A stretch of DNA of 64,000 nucleotides, taken from positions 3,247,501 to 3,311,500 of the forward strand of contig OX621258.1 of NCBI GenBank assembly GCA_951640165.1, read 5' to 3'. Positions 30,647 through 41,421 of the stretch are shown in pieces. How positions within the stretch are numbered: position 1 is the stretch's first letter; every line of letters begins with the position of its first letter. The notes beneath the pieces are model-generated. The model saw nothing but the letters and a program-made list of their open reading frames with translations, had not been told where the DNA came from and made no database searches. This stretch comes from Pseudoips prasinana. Taxonomy: Eukaryota > Arthropoda > Insecta > Lepidoptera > Nolidae. The position numbers were made by a program, and so were the translations under genes.

Positions 30647-31935
30647 AAAATTGTCTATTACAGCCAATATTCGGCGTTGTCTTCCTATAAAATAATCATC
30701 AAAATGTCAGCCAAATCACGCTCACAGCTGGTTAAAGGCCTCCCCTACAAAATTTCCACAATGGAGCTTCCCGCACAAGACAACTATTTGTGTGATCCTC
30801 AACTATTTGATCTGAGTCTGAATGTTCTCTGTAACCATAAATTATATGTTTCTATCTATCTACCCTTGGGTAGCCCGCAATAGGTTGCTAGTCCAATATA
30901 AACTTCATGACAACCAGATAAGCAATATCAGGACTTTTCCAATTAAAATAATTCCTGTTTTTTTTGGATATAAAACCTGCACTATTGCACCAGACTCTCT
31001 CTGTTCCTGACTGTCGCTTCCAAATAAAAAATAATTTAGCCAAAAATATCAGCCATGAAGTTGGATAGTCTCCAATGAGACTGTCCACCATCGCCGAAAT
31101 CATACTAGCAAGATCCATACCAGCAACCTTTAAATATTTAGGGGTAAATACTGCAGAAATAGACAAGAAATCTTCCATTGCTCTCAATTTTTACTTTCAT
31201 TTATACAACTCCAATAAAGTCCATAGTTTTCGACCACATTCTATCTCCTCCACATTGCATAACAATATCTGACGTACATGCAAATATAGACCTTATGCAT
31301 CTGACCTATTTAAGTGACGTCAGAACACTACCTTTGCATATAGGTGATGAGTCGTCTTCGTCGATATATCAGATAATCTTGTCCCATTGAAAATTGACTC
31401 ATACATCTATATGAATAGGTTTCAATTTGAGATTGACCTGTAAAGTTGTTAGGCCATTAAAACACTAAGAATGTTTCCCATGAAGATCGATGGTTACGTT
31501 AACTGTAATTTAGTGAATTAGCATCTTATTTGAATGGGTTTGGGTAGGGCTGTCTTGTCTGCGAATTACACTATGCTTTTGCAGCTGGTTATAATAACTC
31601 CAATTTTTCTCCAATAAATTCACAATTAATAACAACACTCCTGCCTGAATTTCCGCTTTGGTGGCCTATCTCGATAGAATCTAGCCAACTACGCAGAATT
31701 CTGGAGTACAGGAGTAAAACAGGTGAAATTAATTAATTTATTTATTTATATCCTCCATTATGCTTAATTCCCTATTGTATCGAATTGACGGCCTCCCTGA
31801 TCGTCAATTGGATGGGTGGCTATGCGTCTTCGCATATAAACGTAGATTAAGAGCACTAAACGTCCCCAAAACTCTCTCTCTTGTGGCGTCTCAACTCAAG
31901 CTGAAACTCTCAACTCAAACTGAAGGGAGGTGCCG
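30647..31935. other. Unassigned part of duplication A
   Basis: Includes a SINE-3-like scrap (30775-30850, caactatttgtgtgatcctc) and a possible RT scrap (tttaaatatttaggggtaaa at 31130, where a LINE would read FKYLGV). No intact gene. Two short frames with CDS-like length are not conserved between the two copies. Confidence 0.4.
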
Positions 31936-32053
31936 TGTAATGTAAGCTTTTTATGATGTGGGTATATTGGGAAACATGTATATGTGGCAGTCCGGATTAA
32001 ATGCTCAAGCGGTGAATACGTGTGTCATTTAAGAACCCACCTAGTATATTACA
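31936..32053 (+). repeat. 5' LTR of Gypsy
   Basis: Starts TGTAATGTAAGC and ends CTAGTATATTACA. Identical to 36378-36495 except ...tttaagaaccc here versus ...tttaataaccc there. Confidence 0.95.
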
Positions 32054-32071
32054 TTGGCGACGAGAATTATA
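32054..32071 (+). promoter_or_regulatory. Putative primer binding site
   Basis: ttggcgacgagaattata follows the LTR; TGG begins one base in. The priming tRNA is not identified. Confidence 0.65.
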
Positions 32072-32138
32072 TTACGAATCATAACGCGTATGATAAAGAC
32101 TATTTCTATAATAATATCGAATACCGAAACTAATTAAA

Positions 32139-35100
32139 ATGTCGATCGGAAAAATAAAGGAATTCGATGTGAAGTGCGGGGCGTGGTCATCGTATATGGA
32201 TCGTTTGGAAATGTATTTCAAGGTTAACAAGGTCACAGAGGATATGAAACTGCCTATATTGATAGCCGAAATTGGTGATGAAGGATACCAGTTGATGGAG
32301 AATTTGTTGAGCCCCACAAAACCTTCGGAGTCTACTTTCAATAAAGTGAACGAAGTAATGAGACAACATTTGCAGCCTACACCATCGGCCCTGGCAGAAA
32401 GATACCGATTTCGACAAAGGAGACAAAATATGACAGAAAACGTCACAGCTTACGTTGCGGAGTTAAAAAAACTGTCCAGATATTGTAAATTCGCTAACAC
32501 CTTAAGTGAAAGTCTACGTGATCAGTTTGTGTGTGGGTTAAGGAGCGACATAATCCGACAGCGTCTATTTGCGGAGGAGGATTCGCTGACATTCACTGAC
32601 GCCGTAAAGCTGGCTACGTCGTTAGAGGCGGCAGAGCGGGACGCGGCCCTTGTAGAGGACATCGGACGGCAGGCGGATGGGAAGGAGGCCGGCGCGGTAC
32701 ACGCCATAGCGCCAGCCGGATCAGCGACCATGACGGTGCAGAGTCGCCGCCGCGGGGTCGCGGCAGGAGGGAGCGGCAGGCCGTTTCAGCGTCGCGCGGC
32801 CGAGGATTACAAGCGGAGTGTCGCCAATTGCGAAGCTTGTGGGAGCCATAATCACGGACATTCTACATGCCGGTTCCGGAGTTTCGTGTGCAGTAAATGT
32901 CAGCGTACAGGACATTTACGGAGAGTGTGTCCGGAGTGGGGAATACCGACAGCGTTGCGGCGTCCGCAACAGCGCGAACCGGCGGCGCCGCCGGTGACAG
33001 CAGCGGGGAGAGGTCGCCGCGGGATGTACTTCAGTGATGCAGTACAATACGAGTCTAGCGAGGAGGGCGGTGCAGTCGACGAATATGCATTACATCAGTT
33101 GTGTTTGAACGATTATCAAGCTGTAAGTATTTCTATAAAAATAGACAATACTGTAATTCGTATGGAAATAGATACAGGTACAGCGATATCATGTGTGAGT
33201 AAGTCTACCTACGACAAATATTTCTCTCATTTAAGTATGGAAAAAGTGAATACAACTTTACGTTATTACGACGGTTCAACGATTAAACCGATAGGGATAA
33301 TTAAGCCTGTGGTTAGTTATAATGGTTGTAACAAGAACTTAGAGTTGTTTATTTTTGAAAAGGGTACGACATCCTTGTTAGGTAGACAGTGGCTCACAGA
33401 ATTAAAAATAGGTATACCTAAATTCCAGTGTAATTTCGTATCTAATAATAAGGAAAATTACAATGTGAATCATAAAGTTATGCAATTGGTTGACAGATAT
33501 AAGGAGTTATTTAGCGGCGGGCTGGGGCGATACACGGGGGGTGTGGCGACACTGCGCTTGCGGGAGGGCGCGGTGCCCGTGTACCACCGCGCGCGGCCGC
33601 TGCCGTACGCGCTGCGCGAGCGCGTCGATGCCGAGCTCGACGCCATGCTGCGCGCCGGCGTCATCGAGCCCGTTGACTGCTCCGACTGGGCCTCACCTTT
33701 GGTACCCGTGAATAAACCAGACGGTACGCTTCGAATTTGTGCTGATTATAAGGCTACATTGAACCCATCCTTACTGGTCGATCGTTTTCCATTGCCTAAG
33801 ATAGACGACGTCTTAGTTAAACTGAATGGTAGTATGTATTATAGCAAAATCGATTTATCTTCTGCATATAATCAAATTGAACTGGATGAATCGAAGAAAT
33901 ACACTGTAGTGAATACACACCGAGGGTTATTTCTTTATAATAGATTGGTGTATGGATTATCTTCTAGTGTAGGCATATTTCAACGTATTATGTCAAATTT
34001 ACTTGGAAATATCCCGAACGTTCAAGTATTCTTAGATGACGTAATTATATTTGGCAAATCACGGTCCGAACATTTAGTAGCTCTGGAGGCGGTTTTTAAA
34101 CGACTATTAGAGAAGGGATTAAAATTGAAAAAGAGTAAATGTGTGTTTTTAGCTGATGAAGTAACGTATTTAGGATATGTTGTTTCAAGGGATGGCGTTA
34201 GGCCAGATAAATCGAAAATCGATGCTATATTGAAAATGAGTAAACCCTGTAGTGTATCAGAGTTGCGGTCGTTCCTAGGTACAGTAAATTTCTTTGGGAA
34301 ATTCATTAAAAACCTGAGTTTATTATTGTATCCCTTATATAGGCTTCTACGGAAAGATGTTGAATGGGAGTGGTCACTGGAATGCGAACAAACATTCAAT
34401 AACGTTAAAGAAATGTTAACAAGTGCAGATGTCTTAGCCCATTATGATCCCGATAAGCCATTGATAGCTACATGCGACGCGAGCGCGCGGGGGGTGGGGG
34501 CGGTGTTGACACAGCCCGGGGCGCGCGGGGAGGAACGACCGGTCGCTTACGCATCTCGCACGCTCAATAACGCGGAGGCTAATTATTCACAGATTCATCG
34601 GGAAGCACTTGCTATTATCTTTTGCGTTAAAAAGTTTCATCAATACCTGTACGGTCGTCATTTTACGTTACGCACGGATCATAAACCGTTGGTTTCTATA
34701 TTCGGACAGAACACAGGTATACCCAGTATGACTGCAAGTAGGATGCAGCGGTGGGCTATTATTTTATCAGCTTACAATTATGATATTGAGTATGTTAAAA
34801 CTAGCGACAATTATGCGGATAGCTTATCGAGATTGCCAATGAAAAATACAAACGATAACAAGGAAATAGTTCCCGAACAGACGTATTTTCATTTTGTACA
34901 GGATGCGTTGTGTTTAGATTATAAGGAAATAAAGAAACAAACTTTAAGGGATCCTAATTTAAGTAGAATATTAAGTTATATACGCGATGGGTGGCCACAA
35001 CAGTGCGAAATTATGGGATTAAAACCATACTTTAACAGGAAAAATGAATTATACGAGGAACTGGGTTGTCTAATGTGGGGATATCGTGTTGTCATACCGG

Positions 35101-36305
35101 AGGGTTGTCGGAATAAGGTTTTAGAGATATTACATGAACCACATATAACCACAAAAACAAAATCTTTAGCTCGCAGTTACGTGTGGTGGCCAGGTATAGA
35201 CGAGGCCGTTGAGGCAGGGTGCCGGGGTTGCCCGGTATGTTCAGCTGTCGCGGATGCCCCACCACACCAGGCGCCTAGACCATGGTCATGGCCGGGACGA
35301 CCGTGGAATAGGATACACTTAGATTTTATGGGTCCTATTTTTGGAAAGATGTATTTAGTTATAGTAGATGCCATGTCCAAATGGATTGAAGTTTTCCCCG
35401 TTCCAAGCACAGCAGCGGCTACTACTATTGATCACATGAATGAATTATGGTCTAGGTGGGGAATTCCTAAACAAGTAGTTACCGATAACGGTCCGCCATT
35501 CACAAGTAAAGAATTTGGACAGTTCCTCAAAAATAATGGAATAGAACATGTTTTCACGGCTCCTTACCATCCTTCATCAAATGGAGCCGCCGAAAACGCG
35601 GTTAAAATATTAAAAAGTGTTGTGAAAAAAGCAGTAATCGAAAAAAGATGTATAAAAACCTCTCTTAATAATTTTCTATTGTTTTATCGCAACACTGAGC
35701 ATTGCACAACGGGAGAATCTCCAGCAATGTTGTTATTAGGTAGGCGGTTGCGTACTCGACTGGATCTATTGAAACCAGATCGAGAGTCCAAGGTACAAAT
35801 TAAAAAAAATAAGCAAGTCGATGCAGCAGGAGGTGGGAATAGGAAGTTAAAGATCGGTGATGACATCTGGTATAGGCAGTTTTTAAAGGGGGATAAATGG
35901 TTGCCCGGTAAAATCACAATCCCTCTGGGTAGCACTAATTACAAATTAACTAACGATCGCGGTGACGTCATTCATAGGCACATCGACCAGTTAAGGCGTA
36001 GGACGAGGAATTCCTTAGCCTGTTCCATGAGCAATAAAGATAATTCAGCTACAATGAATATAGACCCAGGTGAATGCGTGGCCTCGTCGGATCAGTTGAC
36101 GGGCGATGGTTTGTCTGAATCACAATCGGTGTTGCCGGCGAGCGGCGTGGCTGAGGGGGAGGTGACAACTAATAATGATGAGGCTTCACTGGAGCAGCAA
36201 TCTCTTAGTGAAGCATCATCACCACATCCATCTACCTCTGTACCGCCACAGCCTCGACCGATACGTCAATGTAGGATTAATAAGAATGTTAAATATAAGT
36301 TTTAA
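32139..36305 (+). CDS. Gag-Pol polyprotein
   Basis: 1388 codons with no stop or shift; the ATG at 32139 is the first after the PBS. Order: Gag (1-~170); two zinc knuckles CX2CX4HX4C (231-244, 251-264); aspartic protease with DTG (345-347); reverse transcriptase with the active-site FLDD (631-634), Phe replacing the usual Tyr as in many Gypsy elements; RNase H with its first Asp in CDAS (780) and TDHKPL; integrase with an HHCC-type finger (LHEPHITTKTK...CRGCPVC) and DD35E triad D1062, D1116, E1152 (exactly 35 residues between the last two); a basic C-terminal domain (~1240-1290) and a low-complexity tail. It would make particles, copy the RNA and integrate the cDNA. Gag and Pol share one frame, so no frameshift signal is needed. 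Composition is uneven: GC-rich patches (33514-33694, 34476-34548) interrupt AT-rich coding. Confidence 0.96.
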   Translation: MSIGKIKEFDVKCGAWSSYMDRLEMYFKVNKVTEDMKLPILIAEIGDEGYQLMENLLSPTKPSESTFNKVNEVMRQHLQPTPSALAERYRFRQRRQNMTENVTAYVAELKKLSRYCKFANTLSESLRDQFVCGLRSDIIRQRLFAEEDSLTFTDAVKLATSLEAAERDAALVEDIGRQADGKEAGAVHAIAPAGSATMTVQSRRRGVAAGGSGRPFQRRAAEDYKRSVANCEACGSHNHGHSTCRFRSFVCSKCQRTGHLRRVCPEWGIPTALRRPQQREPAAPPVTAAGRGRRGMYFSDAVQYESSEEGGAVDEYALHQLCLNDYQAVSISIKIDNTVIRMEIDTGTAISCVSKSTYDKYFSHLSMEKVNTTLRYYDGSTIKPIGIIKPVVSYNGCNKNLELFIFEKGTTSLLGRQWLTELKIGIPKFQCNFVSNNKENYNVNHKVMQLVDRYKELFSGGLGRYTGGVATLRLREGAVPVYHRARPLPYALRERVDAELDAMLRAGVIEPVDCSDWASPLVPVNKPDGTLRICADYKATLNPSLLVDRFPLPKIDDVLVKLNGSMYYSKIDLSSAYNQIELDESKKYTVVNTHRGLFLYNRLVYGLSSSVGIFQRIMSNLLGNIPNVQVFLDDVIIFGKSRSEHLVALEAVFKRLLEKGLKLKKSKCVFLADEVTYLGYVVSRDGVRPDKSKIDAILKMSKPCSVSELRSFLGTVNFFGKFIKNLSLLLYPLYRLLRKDVEWEWSLECEQTFNNVKEMLTSADVLAHYDPDKPLIATCDASARGVGAVLTQPGARGEERPVAYASRTLNNAEANYSQIHREALAIIFCVKKFHQYLYGRHFTLRTDHKPLVSIFGQNTGIPSMTASRMQRWAIILSAYNYDIEYVKTSDNYADSLSRLPMKNTNDNKEIVPEQTYFHFVQDALCLDYKEIKKQTLRDPNLSRILSYIRDGWPQQCEIMGLKPYFNRKNELYEELGCLMWGYRVVIPEGCRNKVLEILHEPHITTKTKSLARSYVWWPGIDEAVEAGCRGCPVCSAVADAPPHQAPRPWSWPGRPWNRIHLDFMGPIFGKMYLVIVDAMSKWIEVFPVPSTAAATTIDHMNELWSRWGIPKQVVTDNGPPFTSKEFGQFLKNNGIEHVFTAPYHPSSNGAAENAVKILKSVVKKAVIEKRCIKTSLNNFLLFYRNTEHCTTGESPAMLLLGRRLRTRLDLLKPDRESKVQIKKNKQVDAAGGGNRKLKIGDDIWYRQFLKGDKWLPGKITIPLGSTNYKLTNDRGDVIHRHIDQLRRRTRNSLACSMSNKDNSATMNIDPGECVASSDQLTGDGLSESQSVLPASGVAEGEVTTNNDEASLEQQSLSEASSPHPSTSVPPQPRPIRQCRINKNVKYKF

Positions 36306-36370
36306 TTATTTCATAACTTTGTATTAGTATGTTTAAGATGTTTATTAGTTAAGTAGTATATATTTAGTGT

Positions 36371-36377
36371 GGGGGAG
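36371..36377 (+). promoter_or_regulatory. Polypurine tract
   Basis: gggggag directly precedes the 3' LTR, the plus-strand priming site. Confidence 0.8.
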
Positions 36378-36495
36378 TGTAATGTAAGCTTTTTATGATG
36401 TGGGTATATTGGGAAACATGTATATGTGGCAGTCCGGATTAAATGCTCAAGCGGTGAATACGTGTGTCATTTAATAACCCACCTAGTATATTACA
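36378..36495 (+). repeat. 3' LTR of Gypsy
   Basis: Pairs with 31936-32053. Followed at once by gttacttcactagg of the duplicated host segment. Confidence 0.95.
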
Positions 36496-36699
36496 GTTAC
36501 TTCACTAGGAGTCTTATAAAGCTCTAGCATAAGCCACCGTTCGTTTCTTTTATCTGGTGCAGCAGTGAAAGCCTCCAAGGCTACAAGTAGCCGTCATATC
36601 TAAAATACGAAATTCTTCAAGATGCTAGTTGTTTAAAATAGAATAAGACTTCCAACGTAGTGCAGTATCTCAAGGGTGTTGCCACCATTGTGTGTTTCC

Positions 36700-36990
36700 T
36701 GTGAAGACTTCCGGAACGGAGACCTGGGCGCCCACTATGGGCCTCATAAGAAGATTCCAGGTCTCCCAAATAACGGGCATGTAGCTCGTAGAACTGATAG
36801 CTGCTGGGGCAGAAAGGTTCTCGAGGGTGGCCACGAACCGGAAGACGGATCATGGGCAGATTCCCAACAAGATGGACCGATGATCTTGTAACGGTCTCTG
36901 GAAGCCGCTGGATGCGAGTAGTTGCTAATTGTGGACATTTTTATGGTGGTCTTTGTCTACCAGTGGATATCTTTCGGCTGATATGATGGT
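36700..36990 (+). pseudogene. LINE-W 3' end (duplication A)
   Basis: Landmarks cgtagaactgatagctgctg, gtggccacgaaccggaagac, aagatggaccgatgatcttg and a tttcggctgatatgatg end. Coding is broken by stops and shifts. Twin at 40731-41021. Confidence 0.65.
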
Positions 36991-37479
36991 GATTTATGCC
37001 ATCCAAGCACTCGAAATTTGACCATTGTAGATAAAATTCGACCAACAATATTATTATAACATATTACCATAATATTTTTTACCACTCGATATAATCTCCT
37101 CACACCATAGACAACACCGACATCTGAATCATACCTTTTTTATAAAAAGAGTTTTTACATAACTACACTCACAAACACGTATAAGAAAGTATTTGCATAC
37201 GCTCTAGAGCTTTCGAGCATTTTACTTTTTGCTCGACGATGTCTGAGTTGCTTTTTTGTTGCGAACAAAAAAGAAAACGGGTCAAGATCAAGGTTGGCTG
37301 CCTGCACTATGGTTGGTCTGTGGTTTTGCTTGTACTTTAAAATAATAATATAGATATTTTACTGGAATGCGTTCAGCTTTGACCAGCATATTACTATAAT
37401 ACTTTATAAGGGATATCAAAGCTAAAAAAGTAGAACTCATGTATTTCGTACCTAATATTTGGGTTGTTTGTTATGCATC

Positions 37480-37616
37480 GCCACCCCATCTAATCTCTTG
37501 GGGGGCGTAGAAGTCGTCCCGAGGAAATATCTCTTAAAGAACGGGCAGCTGGGTCTCGCTGTACTATGATCATCATACTGCGTTCACCAACCCTTCTGCT
37601 AAGCGTGGCGACTATG
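37480..37616 (+). mobile_element. Rep-P fragment (duplication A)
   Basis: ggggggcgtagaagtcgtcc and ctgctaagcgtggcgactat are the complement of Rep-P at 9484. Truncated at 37616 by MITE-1, whereas copy B runs on (ggcatatacctcc). Confidence 0.65.
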
Positions 37617-37790
37617 AGTGTGAATTTTTACGATGCGCGCGCATCGTGCGCGCGCATCGTAAAAATAACACCGTGAAGTTAGTTCTAGGTGGTATGAAAA
37701 TTGATAACTATGTTCAAGTTGTATATTAAGAAGTATAATTAATTCTAACGCGTGTACATAAGTACACACAAGTTTTTTTTTATACAATCC
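37617..37790 (-). mobile_element. MITE-1 partial copy at the duplication junction
   Basis: Inverted relative to 29086-29245, including its special palindrome gatgcgcgcgcatcgtgcgc. The flank tacaatccatgtacctaaat after it equals that at 29674, so this block was probably copied from the left side of duplication A. Confidence 0.7.
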
Positions 37791-37895
37791 ATGTACCTAA
37801 ATATTCATATGTAGGTATATACCGAGAAATAATTATATATTACTACAACTATTATATTTAAGATCTGCGTTGTACCAACACTTATTGCAAATAAA

Positions 37896-37979
37896 TGATT
37901 ATGTTCTGACTATTTACAAGCGCTTTTTTAAATTCTACGTTAATAAAATCTTTTTTTATTTATTTTATTTTATTTAAGA
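37896..37979 (+). mobile_element. Rep-A 3' end scrap
   Basis: ctgactatttacaagcgctt followed by a T/A-rich tail. Confidence 0.6.
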
Positions 37980-38009
37980 CATATAAATAAAATTATATAA
38001 ATATGTATC

Positions 38010-38205
38010 TTCGGATACATAACACACTGCCATCTGATCCCAAATCTGTAATATGGCAACCAGACAACTGATAAATCTATTAATAATATGTTTTCAGTGT
38101 CTACCAAGACAAAAAAAAATATCTTGCTCATTACTCAAAGAATTGTCCCGGGTTGAGATCGAACCCACGACCTCTGGCTTTGCAGTCAGAATCAATGCGC
38201 TCACA
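38010..38205 (-). mobile_element. Old SINE-1 copy
   Basis: Diverged body (actgccatctgatcccaaat) and B-box complement (tgagatcgaacccacgacct). Confidence 0.7.
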
Positions 38206-38275
38206 GAAAGAATGAAAGAAAGATTTATTTAAAAATGTCACAGCATATTTCTCTTGTATATATGTGATCAGTCAA

Positions 38276-38778
38276 GTCACGCACTAAGGCACGCCGTCTT
38301 AAAAATGAATCCACAGCTAAACACAATCAAATGTGGACCAAAATCAACGAATTAAAACACTCAAATCAACTCATAAAAGGAGTAGACAAAAGCAGGTCCA
38401 AAAATCTTTGGAAGTACAGCAGAAACCAGCTACGACTGATAGAAGCAGTATTCACGGGCCACTATGGCACCAACTATCACCTACACAAACTGTCGAATAG
38501 CCCAATCTGCAGGTCCTGTAGGGAAGAAAATGAAACAATGCTGCATATAATATGCAAATGCGATGCATTGGCAAGACACAGAATGGCAATCCTGGGGCTG
38601 GCATATCCAGAACCAGGAGACTACAAGGATCTACCCATAAGAAGCGTACTGGTTTATGTGAAGACTTCATTCAGGGCTCTAGGGATAGAATAAAAACCAG
38701 TGGGGGATAGTACAAAAGATCCTGAAGGATCGAAGTGCTGTACGCAAGTACACCCCATCATATATAAGATAAGATAAG
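38276..38778 (+). pseudogene. LINE-Z C-terminal fragment, copy 3
   Basis: Open from 38277 to the stop at 38691-38693. Nearly identical to copy 2 (KCDAL here, KYDAL there). Ends in GATAA repeats. Both large copies begin at the same base, as expected if one arose by duplication of the other. Confidence 0.8.
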
Positions 38779-38980
38779 AAGGCACGCGGTCAGCTATAGA
38801 TAAGTGACCAACGAAGTGGTTTACGGATTATGTTGGTTGGTGCACGTTGGGCACGTTGAGCTGTCGGTCCCGGTTGTAGTCATTAGAACTGGTGGTCATT
38901 AGAAGTGGTTGGAACATTTCTGAGACTAGGGTAACTAACTGAGTCACTAACCAATAAACAGACCAGTCAATTTTATCTTC
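38779..38980 (+). mobile_element. SINE-5S copy (duplication B)
   Basis: Twin of 30206-30405 with a few substitutions (aactggtggtcatt here, aactgatggtcatt there). Confidence 0.7.
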
Positions 38981-39060
38981 ACTATTACAATAATGTAACC
39001 CAAGGTATTTAAAAAATTGTCTATTACAGCCATTATTCGGCGTTCTCTTCTTATAAAATA

Positions 39061-39246
39061 ATAGATAGATAGATAGGTACACTTTATTGCACATCACAAA
39101 ATAAAATTTATATGTATAGACATAGTTTCAATTTATGTACATTTGGCGGTCTTATCGCATCGCAAGTGGCTAGCAATGTACGGTAAAATAACTTTAAATT
39201 CAATTTAAATAAATACTCAAATACCTACATAGACTAAATAAATAAA
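39061..39246 (-). mobile_element. LINE 3' end unique to copy B
   Basis: Starts with tagatagatagataggtaca and ctttattgcacatcacaaaa, a known lepidopteran LINE 3' end in reverse. Copy A at 30695 lacks it, which shows it inserted after the duplication, or in one lineage only. Confidence 0.8.
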
Positions 39247-40730
39247 TAATCATCAAAATGTCAGCCAAATCACGCTCACAGCTGGTTAAAGGCCTCCCCT
39301 ACAAAATTTCCACAATGGAGCTTCCCGCACAATACAACTATTTGTGTGATCCTCAACTATTTGATCTGAGTCTGAATGTTCTCTGTAACCATAAATTATA
39401 TGTTTCTATCGATCTACCCTTGGGTAGCCCGCAATAGGTTGCTAGTCCAATATAAACTTCATGACAACCAGATAAACAGGGCCCGGTTCACTCTCGGATT
39501 GGGCCATCAAAGCAATATCAGGACTTTTCCAATAAAAATAATTTCTATTTTTTTTGGATAAGAAACCTGCGCTATTGCACCAGACTCTCTCTGTTCCTGA
39601 CTGTCGCTTCCAAATAAAAAATAATTTAGCCAAAAATATCAGCCATGAAGTTGGATAGTCTCCAATGAGACTGTCCACCATCGCCGAAATCATAGTAGCA
39701 AGATATTGCTACAACTTTTAAATATCTTGGGATAAATACTGTAGAAATAGATCAGAAATCTTCCATTGCTCTCAATTTTTACTTTCATTAATACAACTTG
39801 AATACATTCCATAGTTTTCGACCACATTCTATCTCCTCCACATTGCATAACAATATCTGACGTACATGCAAATGTAGACCTTAAGCATCTGACCTATTTA
39901 AGTGACGTCAGAACACTACCTTTGGATATAGGTGATGAGTCGTCTTCGTCGATATATCAGATAATCTTGTCCCATTGAAAATTGACTCATACATCTATAT
40001 CGATAGGTTTCAATTTGAGATTGACCTGGAAAGTTGTTAGGCCATTAAAAAACTAAGAATGTTTCCAATGAAGATCGATGGATACGTTAACTGTAATTGT
40101 GTGAATTAGCATCTTATTTGAATGGGTTTGGGTAGGGCTGTCTTGTCTGCGAATTACACAATGCTTTTGCAGCTGGTTATAATAACTCCAATTTTTCTCC
40201 AATAAATTCACAATTAATAACAACACTCCTGCCTGAATTTCCGCTTTGGTGGCCTATCTCGATAGAATCTAGCCAACTACGCAGAATTCTGGAGTACAGG
40301 AGTAAAACAGGTGAAATTAATTAATTTATTTATTTATATCCTCCATTATGCTTAATTCCCTATTGTATCGAATTGACGGCCTCCCTGATCGTCAATTGGA
40401 TGGGTGGCTATGCGTCTTCGCATATAAACGTAGATTAAGAGCACTAAACGTCCCCAAAACTCTCTCTCTTGTGGCGTCTCAACTCAAGCTGAAACTCTCA
40501 ACTCAAACTGAAGGGAGGTGCCGATAGTTACTTCACTAGGAGTCTTATAAAGCTCTAGCATAAGCCACCGTTCGTTTCTTTTATCTGGTGCAGCAGTGAA
40601 AGCCTCCAAGGCTACAAGTAGCCGTCATATCTAAAATACGCAATTCTTCAAGATGCTAGTTGTTTAAAATAGAATAAGACTTCCAACGTAGTGCAGTATC
40701 TCAAGGGTGTTGCCACCATTGTGTGTTTCC

Positions 40731-41021
40731 TGTGAAGACTTCCGGAACGGAGACCTGGGCGCCCACTATGGGCCTCATAAGAAGATTCCAGGTCTCCCAA
40801 ATAACGGGCATGTAGCTCGTAGAACTGATAGCTGCTGGGGCAGAAAGGTTCTCGAGGGTGGCCACGAACCGGAAGACGGATCATGGGCAGATTCCCAACA
40901 AGATGGACCGATGATCTTGTAACGGTCTCTGGAAGCCGCTGGATGCGAGTAGTTGCTAATTGTGGACATTTTTATGGTGGTCTTTGTCTACCAGTGGATA
41001 TCTTTCGGCTGATATGATGGT
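40731..41021 (+). pseudogene. LINE-W 3' end (duplication B)
   Basis: Same sequence as 36700-36990 and equally broken. Confidence 0.65.
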
Positions 41022-41421
41022 GATTTATGCCATCCAAGCACTCGAAATTTGACCATTGTAGATAAAATTCGACCAACAATATTATTATAACATATTACCA
41101 TAATATTTTTTACCACTCGATATAATCTCCTCACACCATAGACAACACCGACATCTGAATCATACCTTTTTTATAAAAAGAGTTTTTACATAACTACACT
41201 CACAAACACGTATAAGAAAGTATTTGCATACGCTCTAGAGCTTTCGAGCATTTTACTTTTTGCTCGACGATGTCTGATTTGCTCACATTGACATCTAATC
41301 TCTTGGGGGGCGTAGAAGTCGTCCCGAGGAAATATCTCTTAAAGAACGGGCAGCTGGGTCTCTCTGTACTATGATCATCATACTGCGTTCACCAACCCTT
41401 CTGCTAAGCGTGGCGACTATG

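Larger units (their letters stand above)
31936..36495 (+). mobile_element. Intact Gypsy (mag/K02A2.6-like) LTR retrotransposon
   Basis: 118-bp LTRs (TGTAAT...ATTACA) differing at one base, a PBS, one uninterrupted gag-pol ORF and a PPT. It looks recently inserted and potentially autonomous. Very short LTRs are usual for mag-type elements. The paralogous empty site at 40523 is present, but no target-site duplication flanks this copy. Confidence 0.95.
29712..37616 (+). repeat. Segmental duplication, copy A (with Gypsy insertion)
   Basis: Matches 38276-41421 in order and orientation at very high identity: LINE-Z end, SINE-5S, ~1.3 kb unassigned, LINE-W end, Rep-P piece. Copy-specific differences: A has MITE-1 at 30452-30646 and the Gypsy element at 31936-36495; B has a LINE end at 39061-39246 and ~38 bp near 39477 that A lacks; A keeps ~220 bp (37257-37485) missing from B. 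Confidence 0.9.
38276..41421 (+). repeat. Segmental duplication, copy B
   Basis: Counterpart of 29712-37616 without the Gypsy and MITE-1 insertions. LINE-Z, SINE-5S, unassigned core, LINE-W and Rep-P follow in the same order. At 40522 it reads gtgccgatagttacttcac, the unoccupied counterpart of the Gypsy site. Confidence 0.9.
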
